The notes beneath the pieces are model-generated. The model was not told where the DNA came from. It did not search any database and worked only from the letters and a program-made list of their open reading frames with translations. Shown piece by piece: positions 16,841 through 26,697 of a stretch of 64,000 nucleotides of DNA. A program made the position numbers and the translations under genes. Origin of the DNA: Methanolobus bombayensis (GTDB lineage: Archaea; Halobacteriota; Methanosarcinia; Methanosarcinales; Methanosarcinaceae); assembly GCF_017873415.1 (NCBI RefSeq), contig NZ_JAGGKD010000003.1, positions 272,721-336,720 on the forward strand. Direction: 5' to 3'. The number at the start of each line of letters is the position of its first letter. Within the stretch, counting starts at the first letter, position 1.

Positions 16841-18289
16841 TTACATACCTCCTACCAGTACTTTTGCTGCTTCCATTGCCCAGTAGATGAAAGGCTCTGA
16901 CCAGAAACCAATTGCAAGTACACCAACTGCTGCAACTACCATTGCAACGGTGTAGGGATAAGGTTCTGCGACCTTCTCACTGTCTGTTGGCAGGAAGTAC
17001 ATGTACTTGACGATCTTTGCATAATAGCCCAGTGAAATTGCACTGTTAAGAATTGCAATTACTGCAAGCCAAGCAAAGCCTGCCTGGATGGTTGATGAGA
17101 ACAATACGAACTTGCTCATGTAACCTGCTGTTAATGGGATACCTGCAAGAGCAAATACGAATATTGTCATACAGAGAGCAGTTACCGGCATTCTCTTGCC
17201 AAGACCTCTGAAGTTATCAATGTGATCTGGGTCAGGTGATTCCTTGTTCTCAGAAAGTACCATGTACGTTACAGCGGCTGTTGCAATGAAAGCTCCTGCT
17301 TTCATGAAACCGTGTGACAGTGCATAGAATATACCACCGCCAAGTGCCAATGGTGTTAGTACCACAAATGCCATTGTGATGTAACCTGCCTGTGCAAGTG
17401 AGGAGTATGCAAGCATTCTCTTGACACTTGTCTGGTTCAGGGCTACAACGTTTCCGTATGTCATTGTGATTACTGCAAGTATTGCAAAGGCAGTCTGCCA
17501 TTCAGCCTGAAGGGCTATGAGTGCAACCACAAATACCTTGAGAGCTGCTACAATACCCATCTTCTTTGAACCTGCTGCAAGCAGTGCGGATACAACTGAT
17601 GGTGAACCCTGGTATGTGTCAGGTGCCCACATGTGGAATGGTACAAGAGCTATCTTGAATCCGAATCCAGCAATCAGAAGAACTACTGCAACAATGCCCA
17701 TTGGGCTTGAGGCCAGTATGCCTGCATTAGCTGCAACTTCCGGAATACTGGTTGTACCTGTTGCTCCGTATACATATGATATACCAAGGAGCATAAGTGC
17801 TGCTGAAAGTGAACCAATGATGAAGTACTTCATGGCTGCTTCCAGTGACTTGGCATTATTCTTCTCAAATCCTGCAAGTGCATAGGTTGCAAGACTTGCG
17901 AGTTCGAATGCAACGAAGAGTACCATGAGGTCGTTTGCAGATGCAACGAACATCATACCGATTGTTGCAAAGAGCCCAAGCGCAAAGAACTCCTCTGTGT
18001 TGCTGTTTCCCTCAGTGTACTTGATTCCTGAGATCGTAAAGAGTAATGCGACCACAAGGAAAACTATCTTGAAGAACTGCGACAGGGCATCTATTGACAC
18101 TGTGTCATAAAATACCAGTGCTTCAGTTCCAAGACTTGAAATTGTCAGTCCAAGGGCAACAAGAACACCAAGAGATGCCAGGTAGCCAAGAATCTTTTTT
18201 GAGCCTGTCGGAAGGAATAATCCGATAAGCAATACTGCCAGTCCTGTGAGTGCAATGACAATTTCAGGTGCTAATAACATAAGATCCAT
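16841..18289 (-). CDS. fpoN: F420H2 dehydrogenase subunit FpoN
   Basis: A 482-residue polytopic membrane protein (about 14 helices) of the NuoN/antiporter-like family, with the conserved helix segment KIALVPFHMWAPDTYQGSP near residues 211-229 and a buried Lys/Glu series. It forms one of the proton-translocating modules of Fpo, which oxidises F420H2 and reduces methanophenazine in the cytoplasmic membrane. It starts 3 bases after the fpoM stop, showing tight operon packing. Confidence 0.97.
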   Translation of the reverse strand: MDLMLLAPEIVIALTGLAVLLIGLFLPTGSKKILGYLASLGVLVALGLTISSLGTEALVFYDTVSIDALSQFFKIVFLVVALLFTISGIKYTEGNSNTEEFFALGLFATIGMMFVASANDLMVLFVAFELASLATYALAGFEKNNAKSLEAAMKYFIIGSLSAALMLLGISYVYGATGTTSIPEVAANAGILASSPMGIVAVVLLIAGFGFKIALVPFHMWAPDTYQGSPSVVSALLAAGSKKMGIVAALKVFVVALIALQAEWQTAFAILAVITMTYGNVVALNQTSVKRMLAYSSLAQAGYITMAFVVLTPLALGGGIFYALSHGFMKAGAFIATAAVTYMVLSENKESPDPDHIDNFRGLGKRMPVTALCMTIFVFALAGIPLTAGYMSKFVLFSSTIQAGFAWLAVIAILNSAISLGYYAKIVKYMYFLPTDSEKVAEPYPYTVAMVVAAVGVLAIGFWSEPFIYWAMEAAKVLVGGM

Positions 18290-18292
18290 TAT

Positions 18293-19780
18293 TTACACCC
18301 CCATTACAGCCATAAGGCTGACTATCTGTTCTGAGTTTGTCAACATCATTTCAAGCACCGGGCTTGGGTTAAGTCCGAAGTACAGTATGAGTATTGCGAT
18401 GACACCCATTGAAAGTGTCTGATAAGTATTGATATCTGTTACTGTACCGAGTTTCTCATTATAGACACCAAACATTGCCCTCTGGAGAGCCCAAAGGTGA
18501 TATGCTGCGGTTATCACGATTGCAACCAGTGCAATCATAACGTATGATGGCAGGTTCACAAAGCTTCCGGCAAGCACGGATACTTCAGCAATGAAGCCGC
18601 TAAGACCGGGAAGTCCAAGGGATGCCATAAATGTCAGTACCATAATAACTGCCAGTTTTGGCATCTTCTGTGCAAGACCGCCAAGGTCGTTGATGATTCT
18701 TGTGCCTGTTACATTCTTGATAATTCCACATGACATGAACATAATGCTCATGATAAGTCCGTGTGAGAACTGCTGGAACATTGCTCCGGAAACGGAGAGT
18801 GAAACCAGACCGGCTGCACCAAGTGTTACGTAGCCCATGTGGCTTACACTGGAGTATGCAACCATTCTCTTGAGGTCCTTCTGTGAGAGTGCAAGGAATG
18901 CACCGTAAAGTATACTTACTGAACCAAGGGATGCCATGATGGTAATCATCAGGTTTGGTGATGCTGTGAATGGCAACATTGGAAGCATGATCTTAAAAAG
19001 ACCATATCCACCGATCTTAAGCATGACAAAGAGCACACTGCCAGCAGTTGGTGCCTCAGTATATGCATCAGGAAGCCATGAGTGGAATGGGAAACTTGGA
19101 ATCTTGACAATGAAACCGAAAAGCAGTGCAAGGAATATCATATCCTTTGCAATTCCGGATTCAATGAACTGGAACTGGGCAATAAGCGTTGGTATGTCCA
19201 GTGTAGGAGTTCCTGTCATGTCCCATGCTGCGAAGTAAAGTCCGAATATACCCAGAAGCATCACAAGGGAAGCCACGTGAGTATAGATAAAGAATTTAAT
19301 TGCTGCTTTGTGTTTATTGGGTCCTCCCCATATGCTCACCATAAAGAAGAGCGGTATGAGTGTAAGTTCCCAGAATATGTAGAACAGGAAGAAGTCCAGT
19401 GCGGTGAATACACCAATTACTGCACCCTCTGTTGCGAGTATGAATGCATAGAACTTGTTTGGTGATTTCCTGTCATCGTTCCATGTGAAGAGAACGAGCA
19501 GTGGAAGTACAATAGCATTGAGAAGTATCAATGGCATTGAGATTCCGTCAACACCGAGGTGATAGTTAATTCCAAGGGATTCTACCCACGGTACAAGTTC
19601 CTTGAATTGGTTATCCGCTATAGTACTGTCGAAGTTAAAGTACATGTATACTGTGAGTAACAGTACGATAACAGTACCTGCAAGGGCTATTGCTCTTGCC
19701 TGTTCCTTTGTTTTTGTTAATAATGCAAGTGCTGCAAATATCAGAGGTATCAGCACGATCATTGAAAGTATCGGCATCAT
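18293..19780 (-). CDS. fpoM: F420H2 dehydrogenase subunit FpoM
   Basis: A 495-residue, about 14-helix membrane subunit homologous to NuoM. Typical landmarks are FYIFWELTLIPLFFM near residue 132, the antiporter signature FPFHSWLPDAYTEAPT near 240, and KRMVAYSSVSHMGYV near 315. It is an antiporter-like proton channel of Fpo. Its ATG overlaps the TGA stop of fpoL by one base. Confidence 0.97.
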   Translation of the reverse strand: MMPILSMIVLIPLIFAALALLTKTKEQARAIALAGTVIVLLLTVYMYFNFDSTIADNQFKELVPWVESLGINYHLGVDGISMPLILLNAIVLPLLVLFTWNDDRKSPNKFYAFILATEGAVIGVFTALDFFLFYIFWELTLIPLFFMVSIWGGPNKHKAAIKFFIYTHVASLVMLLGIFGLYFAAWDMTGTPTLDIPTLIAQFQFIESGIAKDMIFLALLFGFIVKIPSFPFHSWLPDAYTEAPTAGSVLFVMLKIGGYGLFKIMLPMLPFTASPNLMITIMASLGSVSILYGAFLALSQKDLKRMVAYSSVSHMGYVTLGAAGLVSLSVSGAMFQQFSHGLIMSIMFMSCGIIKNVTGTRIINDLGGLAQKMPKLAVIMVLTFMASLGLPGLSGFIAEVSVLAGSFVNLPSYVMIALVAIVITAAYHLWALQRAMFGVYNEKLGTVTDINTYQTLSMGVIAILILYFGLNPSPVLEMMLTNSEQIVSLMAVMGV

Positions 19781-21795
19781 CAGATTACCTCCATTACCAC
19801 TTTAATAAGAATGACCAGAAGACTTACTCCGGTTATTACTGCTGTGGCATAATTCTGTACTGCTCCTGTCTGGAACTGACGCAAAGATTCACCTGCTTCC
19901 AGTGTAAGATCGCTGAACCAGTTGACGGTCCAGTCAAATCCTCTGTCAATGGCACGTCCTGCAAAGGCAAATCCTTCGTAGATTACCTTGACTGAGAAGA
20001 AATCTGTGAATATAGCGTTCTGATAGTACCTGTTGTACAGGAGTTTGTATATCGGGTTGTTTCTTGAAACCAGGCTGTCCATATTGACAATCTTCAATCC
20101 GTATATAAGGAAAGCTATGACAAAACCTGCAAGTGCGACGATCAATGGCATCCAAAGGATAATCAATGGTTCATGATGACCACCATGTGAGGCAAGATGA
20201 TATCCACCGATTGATGCAAGTTCATGGATATCCATATTTACGAAATTGTTCACGAAGGTCTCACTTACAAAAGTATTGAATGTCTTTGATGTCAGACCAC
20301 CGAAGAACAGTGCGAACACTGCAAGTATTGAAAGCGGAACTGTCATTGAACCAGGTGACTCGTGACCTCCATAGTCAGTACGTGGCTTTCCGTAGAATGT
20401 CATGAAAAGTAGTCTGAATATGTACAGGGAAGTCAGAAGTGCTGCTACAATAGAGAGTGCATATGGTATCCATGCACCAGTCGTATCTCCGAAAAGGTAT
20501 GCATTTTCGATTATCGCATCCTTACTGAAGAAACCACTGGTACCAATTGATGTACCCGGAATACCAATTCCTGCAAGTGCAAGGGATGCAGCCACCATTG
20601 TTGCTGCCGTTATAGGCATTACCTTTGCAACACCTCCAAGCTGTCTCATATCATGTGTACCTACTGCGTGAATTACGCTACCTGCACACAGGAAGAGAAG
20701 AGCCTTGAAGAATGCGTGGTTGATCAGGTGGAAGAGTGAGATACCTACTGCTTCAGCACCTATAGCTGCGCCCACACCAAGACCCAGCATCATATAACCT
20801 AGCTGGCTGATCGTGGAGTATGCAAGTACACGCTTGAGGTCGTTCATGACGATACCCATTGTTGCCGCGAATATTGCGGTGAAAGCACCAACGTATGCAA
20901 CTACCATGAGTGAGTCAGGAGCTGCGATGAACATCGGGAATGTTCTTGCAACCAGATATACACCGGCTGTAACCATTGTTGCTGCGTGTATAAGAGCTGA
21001 AACAGTTGTAGGACCTTCCATTGCGTCAGGAAGCCACACATGGAGCGGGAACTGACCTGACTTACCAACAGCACCACCGAAGAATAGGAGTGTTATCAGG
21101 GTGATGTGGCTTACCTCCATTCCAAAGATGTTTGCATTCATTGCTGCAATATCCGGAATGTGAGCGAATATCTCGTCGAACCTGAGTATATAGACACCAT
21201 CGGGGATTGTACCGTTGAATATCTTGAAAAGGTCCGAGAACAGGATTATGATACCTGCAAGGAACATTACGTCACCGACCCTGGTTGTCAGGAAAGCCTT
21301 CTTTGCTGCTGTTGCAGCAGATGGCTTCTCGAACCAGAATCCGATAAGCAGGTATGAACAGACACCCACAAGTTCCCAGCAAATGAAGAGCTGGAGGATG
21401 TTGTCCGAAAGAACCAGACCAAGCATTGAAGCTGTAAACAGTGCTGTCTCGGCAAAGTACCTGGAAGGTGCCTTGTCGTGTGACATGTAACCTACTGAAT
21501 AGATATGGATGAGCAGACTTACAAGTGTAACCATTGTAAGCATCACTGCTGCCAGCGGATCAACAAGGATACCTATGTTGAGCATGGCAAACCAGCTGTA
21601 TGATTGGCTCACAACTTCTTCAGGGTTTGCAAGCAGGTTCAATGTAATTAATAATGATATTACGAATGATGTAGCAATAGCTACTATTGGAATTATTGCA
21701 CCGCCACTTGGCAGTTTCTTCCCAAGGAAGAAAGTCAGCACAAAGGCAAGTGCAGGCAGGACCGGAATTAAAAATGCAAAATCTCCTACTGCCAT
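19780..21795 (-). CDS. fpoL: F420H2 dehydrogenase subunit FpoL
   Basis: A 671-residue membrane subunit homologous to NuoL. It shows FICWELVGVCSYLLIGFW near residue 130, FPLHVWLPDAMEGPTTVSA near 250 and KRVLAYSTISQLGYM near 320. The long C-terminal region should provide the lateral helix that ties the antiporter modules together. A GTG at 21804 lies in frame inside fpoK, but the ATG at 21795 is preferred because GAGGTGG precedes it at normal distance, just after the fpoK stop. Confidence 0.96.
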   Translation of the reverse strand: MAVGDFAFLIPVLPALAFVLTFFLGKKLPSGGAIIPIVAIATSFVISLLITLNLLANPEEVVSQSYSWFAMLNIGILVDPLAAVMLTMVTLVSLLIHIYSVGYMSHDKAPSRYFAETALFTASMLGLVLSDNILQLFICWELVGVCSYLLIGFWFEKPSAATAAKKAFLTTRVGDVMFLAGIIILFSDLFKIFNGTIPDGVYILRFDEIFAHIPDIAAMNANIFGMEVSHITLITLLFFGGAVGKSGQFPLHVWLPDAMEGPTTVSALIHAATMVTAGVYLVARTFPMFIAAPDSLMVVAYVGAFTAIFAATMGIVMNDLKRVLAYSTISQLGYMMLGLGVGAAIGAEAVGISLFHLINHAFFKALLFLCAGSVIHAVGTHDMRQLGGVAKVMPITAATMVAASLALAGIGIPGTSIGTSGFFSKDAIIENAYLFGDTTGAWIPYALSIVAALLTSLYIFRLLFMTFYGKPRTDYGGHESPGSMTVPLSILAVFALFFGGLTSKTFNTFVSETFVNNFVNMDIHELASIGGYHLASHGGHHEPLIILWMPLIVALAGFVIAFLIYGLKIVNMDSLVSRNNPIYKLLYNRYYQNAIFTDFFSVKVIYEGFAFAGRAIDRGFDWTVNWFSDLTLEAGESLRQFQTGAVQNYATAVITGVSLLVILIKVVMEVI

Positions 21796-21797
21796 TT

Positions 21798-22100
21798 TTA
21801 CCACCTCAGTACGTTAATATGGTCAAGACTGATCGTATCCTTCATCCTGTAAAGAGCCATCAGTATAGCAAAGCCAATTGCTGCCTCACAGGCTGCCAGT
21901 GCGATGGAGAACAGTGCAAATACCTGTCCTGTAAGATCATGGTTGTAGCTTGAGAATGCCACAAGATTAAGATTAGCGGCATTGAGCATGAGTTCCACGC
22001 ACATGAGAATACGAATACCACTACGCTGTGTCATAAGTCCATAAAGACCTATTGAGAATAATATTGCTGCAAGAGCAAGATAAAATGCGATTGGTATCAT
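21798..22100 (-). CDS. fpoK: F420H2 dehydrogenase subunit FpoK
   Basis: A 100-residue, three-helix membrane protein homologous to NuoK. The conserved Glu residues lie in [19 protein letters not shown] (about residues 31-49) and [10 protein letters not shown] (about 69-78). It takes part in proton translocation next to FpoJ. Its ATG overlaps the fpoJ2 TGA by four bases. Confidence 0.96.
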   Translation of the reverse strand: MIPIAFYLALAAILFSIGLYGLMTQRSGIRILMCVELMLNAANLNLVAFSSYNHDLTGQVFALFSIALAACEAAIGFAILMALYRMKDTISLDHINVLRW

Positions 22101-22405
22101 TTGTTATCATCTCCTTTTGCCATGTAGATGGCACCCATCAATGAGGACAACAATACGATAGACATTATTTCGAAAGGAACCACGAAATCAGTAAAGATCA
22201 TAACTCCGATCGCCTCAATGTTACTCTGATCCTCAATGTTCTGAGGGAGCTGATCCATTGCTGGCCAGGCTGTAAACACAATTGCCACAGCAAGTACTGC
22301 AAGGAACAGGAAAGCGATTATCATTCCAAAGATTCGTGGTTTGAGGTAGTCATACACAGATGTAGCAATATCCATTGCTGTAAATGATATTTCTTTATTC
22401 AGCAT
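22097..22405 (-). CDS. fpoJ: F420H2 dehydrogenase subunit FpoJ, C-terminal half (split NuoJ)
   Basis: A 102-residue protein with two hydrophobic helices (about residues 26-47 and 70-95) corresponding to the C-terminal part of NuoJ. The frame opens at a TTG (22414), but ATG 22405 is preferred, with AGGAG upstream inside the first fpoJ gene. It overlaps the first fpoJ by 11 bases. NuoJ split into two reading frames is the usual state in Methanosarcinales, so this is not a local frameshift. Confidence 0.92.
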   Translation of the reverse strand: MLNKEISFTAMDIATSVYDYLKPRIFGMIIAFLFLAVLAVAIVFTAWPAMDQLPQNIEDQSNIEAIGVMIFTDFVVPFEIMSIVLLSSLMGAIYMAKGDDNK

Positions 22406-22673
22406 CTGTACCAAACTCCTTCTTAGTAAGCATTACAGCAAACAGTATCAATACACCTACTGCACCGATGTACACCAGTACCTGGGCAACACCAAGGAAC
22501 TGTGCATTGAGCATTATGTAAAAAGCCGCAACAATGAACATTGTCACAACAAGTGCAAGTGCTGCCCTTACTACATCTTTAGCTGTAACTACAAATATTG
22601 AGAATACTATCGATACAAGAGCAAGGATCGCAAAGACGATCAATTCTATTATTGTGCCTATTGTGGCGTCCAT
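22395..22673 (-). CDS. fpoJ: F420H2 dehydrogenase subunit FpoJ, N-terminal half (split NuoJ)
   Basis: A 92-residue membrane protein with three hydrophobic helices matching the N-terminal half of NuoJ. The motif YIMLNAQFLGVAQVLVYIGAVGVLILFAVML near residues 53-83 is the conserved NuoJ core, including the pi-bulge helix of complex I. Its start overlaps the 3' end of fpoI by 16 bases. It continues in the second fpoJ gene downstream. Confidence 0.94.
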   Translation of the reverse strand: MDATIGTIIELIVFAILALVSIVFSIFVVTAKDVVRAALALVVTMFIVAAFYIMLNAQFLGVAQVLVYIGAVGVLILFAVMLTKKEFGTDAE

Positions 22674-23101
22674 CTGCTCACCTCTTCACCAGCTTCTTCT
22701 TCAGCATTAATGTCAATTTCCCTTGCCAGCATGTCCGGTGTAAAGAGAAGATCCTCATGGTTCCAGCGGATTACACCTGTCAGGTATACCTTTGAGCTTT
22801 CCAATGCATCCTTTGGACACTGACTGATACAAAGACCACAGAACAGACAGTGACCTATGTCAATTTCAGGGAACCATCTCTGCTTGTCACTATCCGGACT
22901 AACACGTGCCCTGACTATCTTGATACAATTGTTGGGACATGTGTTGGCACATATTCCACAACCTATACATTTCGTTTTATCCAGTTTTTGCAACCCTCTG
23001 AACCTGTCTGAAAGCTTTGTAGGCACTTCAGGACACTGTCTTGTTACAGGCGGGCCAAAATAAATGTTCTTTACTGCTGTTATGATATTTTTAATAACCA
23101 T
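22658..23101 (-). CDS. fpoI: F420H2 dehydrogenase iron-sulfur subunit FpoI
   Basis: A 147-residue NuoI homologue with two [4Fe-4S] motifs: CIGCGICANTCPNNC (residues about 46-60) and CLFCGLCISQCP (about 84-95). It passes electrons along the peripheral arm toward FpoB. The frame is open to 23125, but ATG 23101 follows the fpoH stop and has GGGGGTG upstream. The stop codon is TAG, with an in-frame TAA only two codons further on, a backup stop of interest in a group that can read UAG as pyrrolysine. Confidence 0.96.
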   Translation of the reverse strand: MVIKNIITAVKNIYFGPPVTRQCPEVPTKLSDRFRGLQKLDKTKCIGCGICANTCPNNCIKIVRARVSPDSDKQRWFPEIDIGHCLFCGLCISQCPKDALESSKVYLTGVIRWNHEDLLFTPDMLAREIDINAEEEAGEEVSRWTPQ

Positions 23102-23102
23102 T

Positions 23103-24134
23103 TCAGTACACCCCCAGCAGGCCAAGTCCGATTACCCAACCAAGGTTAAGCAGGGACAATGGTAGAAGTTTTTTCCAGCTCAGGTCTACTACCTGGTCGA
23201 TCCTGAACCTTGGAACAGCCCATCTGATCATTATGATAAAGAGCATCACCAGAGCTACCTTCAACAGGAAGAATACTGTTGGAAGGATTATACCAAGGAT
23301 AGTTATATCAGTCAGGAATACAGGCAAATTCCATCCACCAAGGAACAATAGTACAACAAGCATTGAACCAAGAATCAGGTGAATATATTCTGCAAAGAAA
23401 ACATAACCGAATCTCATACTTGTGTATTCGGTGAGAAAACCGGCAATGAGTTCTTCCTCAGATTCGTTCTGGTCAAAAGGAAGACGACCCATATCAGCCA
23501 TAAGAGCAATGAAGAACACAATAGCTCCCAGAGGCTGCATTATTATGAACCACATAGGACTCTGTGCCTCAGCGATATCTATTATATTAAGTGATCCTGC
23601 CATGATGGCGACACTCACAATACAGATACCAAGAGGAACTTCGTATCCTATCATACGTGCAAAGTTCCTGAAAGCTCCAAGAACTGAATATTTATTGTTT
23701 GCACTGTAAGCAACCATGAATATACCAATAATAGAGATTGCGGACATGGCTTCAATATAAAGGATACTGATGTCCATATCTGTTGCTGCAATTGGATAAC
23801 TCTGTCCGTCAATGATGACAGCACCAAAAGGAATTGCCACAAGCATGAGGAAAACAGACCCCATAAGAAGGATAGGTGCTGAAACAAATAATAATCTGTC
23901 AGCATTCCTGGGTATGATATCTTCTTTCGTGAACAGCTTGATAGCATCTGCAGCGAGCTGAAGTAATCCGTGAGGACCTACTCTCATTGGACCATATCTT
24001 TGCTGGATATCTGCAGAGAGTTTACGCTCAAACCAAATAGCTACACATGCTCCTCCGAATATTGCACCCATAAGACAAAGTCCAAGAACTGCCCTCAAGA
24101 TAGGATTGTAGATAATATCTATATCAATCATCAT
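23103..24134 (-). CDS. fpoH: F420H2 dehydrogenase membrane subunit FpoH
   Basis: A 343-residue, about eight-helix protein homologous to NuoH, the subunit that contacts the quinone (here methanophenazine) pocket. Motifs include ERKLSADIQQRYGPMRVGP near residues 36-54, FTKEDIIP near 69, and DLPFDQNESEEELIAGF-like sequence (RLPFDQNESEEELIAGF) near 216. Translation could start at GTG 24140, ATG 24134 or ATG 24131; AGGTGAT just upstream favours 24134. It follows fpoD without a gap. Confidence 0.95.
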   Translation of the reverse strand: MMIDIDIIYNPILRAVLGLCLMGAIFGGACVAIWFERKLSADIQQRYGPMRVGPHGLLQLAADAIKLFTKEDIIPRNADRLLFVSAPILLMGSVFLMLVAIPFGAVIIDGQSYPIAATDMDISILYIEAMSAISIIGIFMVAYSANNKYSVLGAFRNFARMIGYEVPLGICIVSVAIMAGSLNIIDIAEAQSPMWFIIMQPLGAIVFFIALMADMGRLPFDQNESEEELIAGFLTEYTSMRFGYVFFAEYIHLILGSMLVVLLFLGGWNLPVFLTDITILGIILPTVFFLLKVALVMLFIIMIRWAVPRFRIDQVVDLSWKKLLPLSLLNLGWVIGLGLLGVY

Positions 24135-24136
24135 TA

Positions 24137-25261
24137 TCACCTGTCAACCTCACTGGTACATGTGTCCATACTACCGGCAATTGACACGATATCAGCAACT
24201 GTCACACCCTTAAGCAGTGGAGGGAGTGTCTGGAGTGTCGGGTACACAGGTCCTCTTATCTTTACACGATATGGTTTATCAGAACCATCGGATACCATAT
24301 AGAATCCCATTTCACCTCTTGGGTCCTCCACACGGTGGAATACCTCTCCGGCAGGGATTCTCATTACAGGTGACCTCTTACCATACGGAGTGTCCTCAGG
24401 GAAGAGTGGTCCTGATGGAATCTGGTCAAGACACTGTTCAATGATGTGCATACTTTCACGCATCTCATCCAGACGTACCTGGATTCTTGCGTAAACATCA
24501 CCATCTGTCTGTGTGCATACCTTAAAATCAAGGTCATCATAAACAAGATAAGGTTCATCCTTACGGATATCAAAAGCAACACCTGTTGCCCTGAGAGGTG
24601 GTCCTGAGACACCAAGGTCTTTTGCAACATCTGCTGTAAGGACACCAATTCCTACAGTTCTTGCTCTGTAGATATCATCGGTCCTGTAAAGCTCTTCATA
24701 CTGATCAACAGCTTTTCTCAGGTTTCCAAAGACATACTTTACGTCGTCCTTGAATCCGTCAGGAAGGTCGTCCTTTACACCACCATAACGCAGGAAACTG
24801 TGTGTGACACGTGCTCCGGTAACGGAGTCAATAAGAGACATCACATCTTCCCTGTCCCTGATTGTATACATGAACATACTTACAAAGCCTAAAAAGGAAG
24901 CATATTCTCCCATACCAAGCAGATGGCTCTGTATTCTTGAAAGTTCTTCCATAATAACACGGATATACTGAGATCTCTCAGGTACCTCAATACCTGCAAG
25001 CTTCTCAACACAACCAACATAAGCTTCTTCATTGGTCATTGCTGCTAGGTAACATATCCTGTCAACAATGGTAATACCCTGAAGATATGTTTTATTTTCA
25101 AGGATTTTTTCAATTCCTTTGTGGATCCAGCCCATCTCAACTTCAGAATCCACAATGGTCTCACCCCTCAATTTCGCATTCAACCTGAATGGTCCTGGCA
25201 TCATGGGGTGTTGTGGGCCAAGATGTACTATCATTTCAGAAGGTTCAACTGTTTCATCCAT
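24137..25261 (-). CDS. fpoD: F420H2 dehydrogenase subunit FpoD
   Basis: A 374-residue hydrophilic subunit homologous to NuoD and to the large subunit of NiFe hydrogenases, lacking the Ni ligands. It starts with the conserved LGPQHPMMPGPFRL (about residues 14-27) and has GWIHKGIEK near 44 and SQYIRVIMEELSRIQSHLLGMG near 97. Together with FpoB it forms the methanophenazine-reducing site. It lies 9 bases after fpoC. Confidence 0.97.
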   Translation of the reverse strand: MDETVEPSEMIVHLGPQHPMMPGPFRLNAKLRGETIVDSEVEMGWIHKGIEKILENKTYLQGITIVDRICYLAAMTNEEAYVGCVEKLAGIEVPERSQYIRVIMEELSRIQSHLLGMGEYASFLGFVSMFMYTIRDREDVMSLIDSVTGARVTHSFLRYGGVKDDLPDGFKDDVKYVFGNLRKAVDQYEELYRTDDIYRARTVGIGVLTADVAKDLGVSGPPLRATGVAFDIRKDEPYLVYDDLDFKVCTQTDGDVYARIQVRLDEMRESMHIIEQCLDQIPSGPLFPEDTPYGKRSPVMRIPAGEVFHRVEDPRGEMGFYMVSDGSDKPYRVKIRGPVYPTLQTLPPLLKGVTVADIVSIAGSMDTCTSEVDR

Positions 25262-25270
25262 ATTTAACCC

Positions 25271-25747
25271 TCACACCAAATTCCTGGCAGTCTTGTTGGG
25301 GAAGCCTTTGTAGTCTTTACGTAATGGCCACTCACCGAGCATCTCTTTAGGAAGTACAAGAGGTTTAAGGTCGGGGTGGTTAAGGTACTTCACACCAAAC
25401 AGTTCGTAAGTTTCTCTTTCGTACCAGTTAGCATTCCAGTAAACAGGTACCACAGATTCAATTTCCGGATTGTCCCTTGGAAGGATTGCCTTCATTGTAA
25501 GAACAACCGGATGTTCATAGGAACCTATTACATATATTACTTCGATCTCATTCCTGTCCGGATAGTCTACTCCGAATTCACAGCAGAGGTGTCCGAAAGA
25601 CAGGTCTTCTTTGAGGTAGCGGCAAACTTCCACTACGTTTTCTGGCTTCACTTTGGCACCGATCCTTATATCGGATTCCATGATATCATCACAAATGTCG
25701 TCCGGGAACTTGCCTTTAAGTGAAGTGATAATAGAATTAGCGTCCAT
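25271..25747 (-). CDS. fpoC: F420H2 dehydrogenase subunit FpoC
   Basis: A 158-residue hydrophilic protein homologous to NuoC (30-kDa subunit). The signature region is near residues 105-140: VPVYWNANWYERETYELFG, followed by HPDLKPLVLP and EWPLRKDYKGFP. It is a structural subunit of the peripheral arm. It starts 9 bases after the fpoB stop. Confidence 0.96.
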   Translation of the reverse strand: MDANSIITSLKGKFPDDICDDIMESDIRIGAKVKPENVVEVCRYLKEDLSFGHLCCEFGVDYPDRNEIEVIYVIGSYEHPVVLTMKAILPRDNPEIESVVPVYWNANWYERETYELFGVKYLNHPDLKPLVLPKEMLGEWPLRKDYKGFPNKTARNLV

Positions 25748-25756
25748 TTTTTCACC

Positions 25757-26317
25757 TCAATAATCAGTACCTTTGTCCTTCTTTGCATCGATCTTCTTCT
25801 GGAGCTCAACAAAACCCTGAATAAGAGCTTCACACCTTGGAGGACATCCTGGTACAAAAACATCTACAGGGAAAATATCGTCAACGTTCTGGTGAGTACT
25901 GTATGACTCATAGAATGGACCACCGCTGATTGCACAGTCTCCAAAACAGATTACCCATTTAGGTGCAGGCATCTGGTCCCATACCCTTTTCAGAGCTGGC
26001 AGGTACTTCTTTGTTACGTACCCACTGATAATGAGCACATCAGCGTGCCTTGGGGAATTACGTGGGATAATACCAAAACGGTCGGTATCGTAGTGAGCCA
26101 TACCTGTTGCAAGCAGCTCAACACCACAGCATCCCATTGCGTTTACCATGAACCACAATGAATTTTTACGTCCCCAGTTGAGAACATCCTGAACCTTTGT
26201 TTTCTTAAGGAAATCAGCGATAGCATTTGAGTCTGTAAGCATTGTTCCCGGAACATCAGTATATCCAACATCCAAGACTGCATCTTGTTCGGCATTTGTC
26301 TGCTCTATCTCATCCAT
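25757..26317 (-). CDS. fpoB: F420H2 dehydrogenase iron-sulfur subunit FpoB
   Basis: A 186-residue NuoB homologue that holds the terminal N2-type [4Fe-4S] cluster. The cysteine ligands are visible in NAMGCCGVELLA (the Cys pair near residue 60), FGDCAISGG (near 124) and VPGCPPRCEAL (near 155). It delivers electrons to methanophenazine at the FpoB/FpoD interface. It overlaps the 3' end of fpoA by 13 bases. Confidence 0.97.
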   Translation of the reverse strand: MDEIEQTNAEQDAVLDVGYTDVPGTMLTDSNAIADFLKKTKVQDVLNWGRKNSLWFMVNAMGCCGVELLATGMAHYDTDRFGIIPRNSPRHADVLIISGYVTKKYLPALKRVWDQMPAPKWVICFGDCAISGGPFYESYSTHQNVDDIFPVDVFVPGCPPRCEALIQGFVELQKKIDAKKDKGTDY

Positions 26318-26697
26318 TTAAGAGCCTCCTTCTTGATTAGGTACACATAACCAAACAATACAACAAAAATAAAGACTAACATTTCTACAGTTGCTATATA
26401 ATCAATACCATGTCCTTTGAAAATAGTAGCCCATGGATAAAGGAAAAGGACTTCAATATCAAAGAGAACAAAAGCAATGGCATAAAGATAATACTCGACA
26501 TTAAATTGTATCCTGGCATTTCCTTTTGGAAGAGAACCAGCCTCATATGTCGTGTATTTTGCTAATGATTTGCTCCTGGGACTTAACATTTTTACTATTA
26601 ACATTGTCATAGGAGGCATCACTAGTGCCACAATGAGGATTATTGCAACCGGTATGTAACTATTGGCTATGTTACTAATATCGATTATTCCTGACAT
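26305..26697 (-). CDS. fpoA: F420H2 dehydrogenase membrane subunit FpoA
   Basis: A 130-residue, three-helix membrane protein homologous to NuoA. Landmarks are TTYEAGSLPKGNARIQFNVE near residues 49-68 and YAIAFVLFDIEVLFLYPWA near 72-90. It is the first gene of the fpo operon. A CAGGAGAA site precedes the ATG. It ends in TAG; readthrough would add about 55 unrelated residues across fpoB, so this UAG most likely acts as a real stop. Confidence 0.96.
   Translation of the reverse strand: MSGIIDISNIANSYIPVAIILIVALVMPPMTMLIVKMLSPRSKSLAKYTTYEAGSLPKGNARIQFNVEYYLYAIAFVLFDIEVLFLYPWATIFKGHGIDYIATVEMLVFIFVVLFGYVYLIKKEALKWMR

Noticed and set aside
22395..22405. fpoJ split into two genes as a frameshift
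   Set aside because: Two overlapping fpoJ genes are the normal arrangement in Methanosarcinales, each with its own start.
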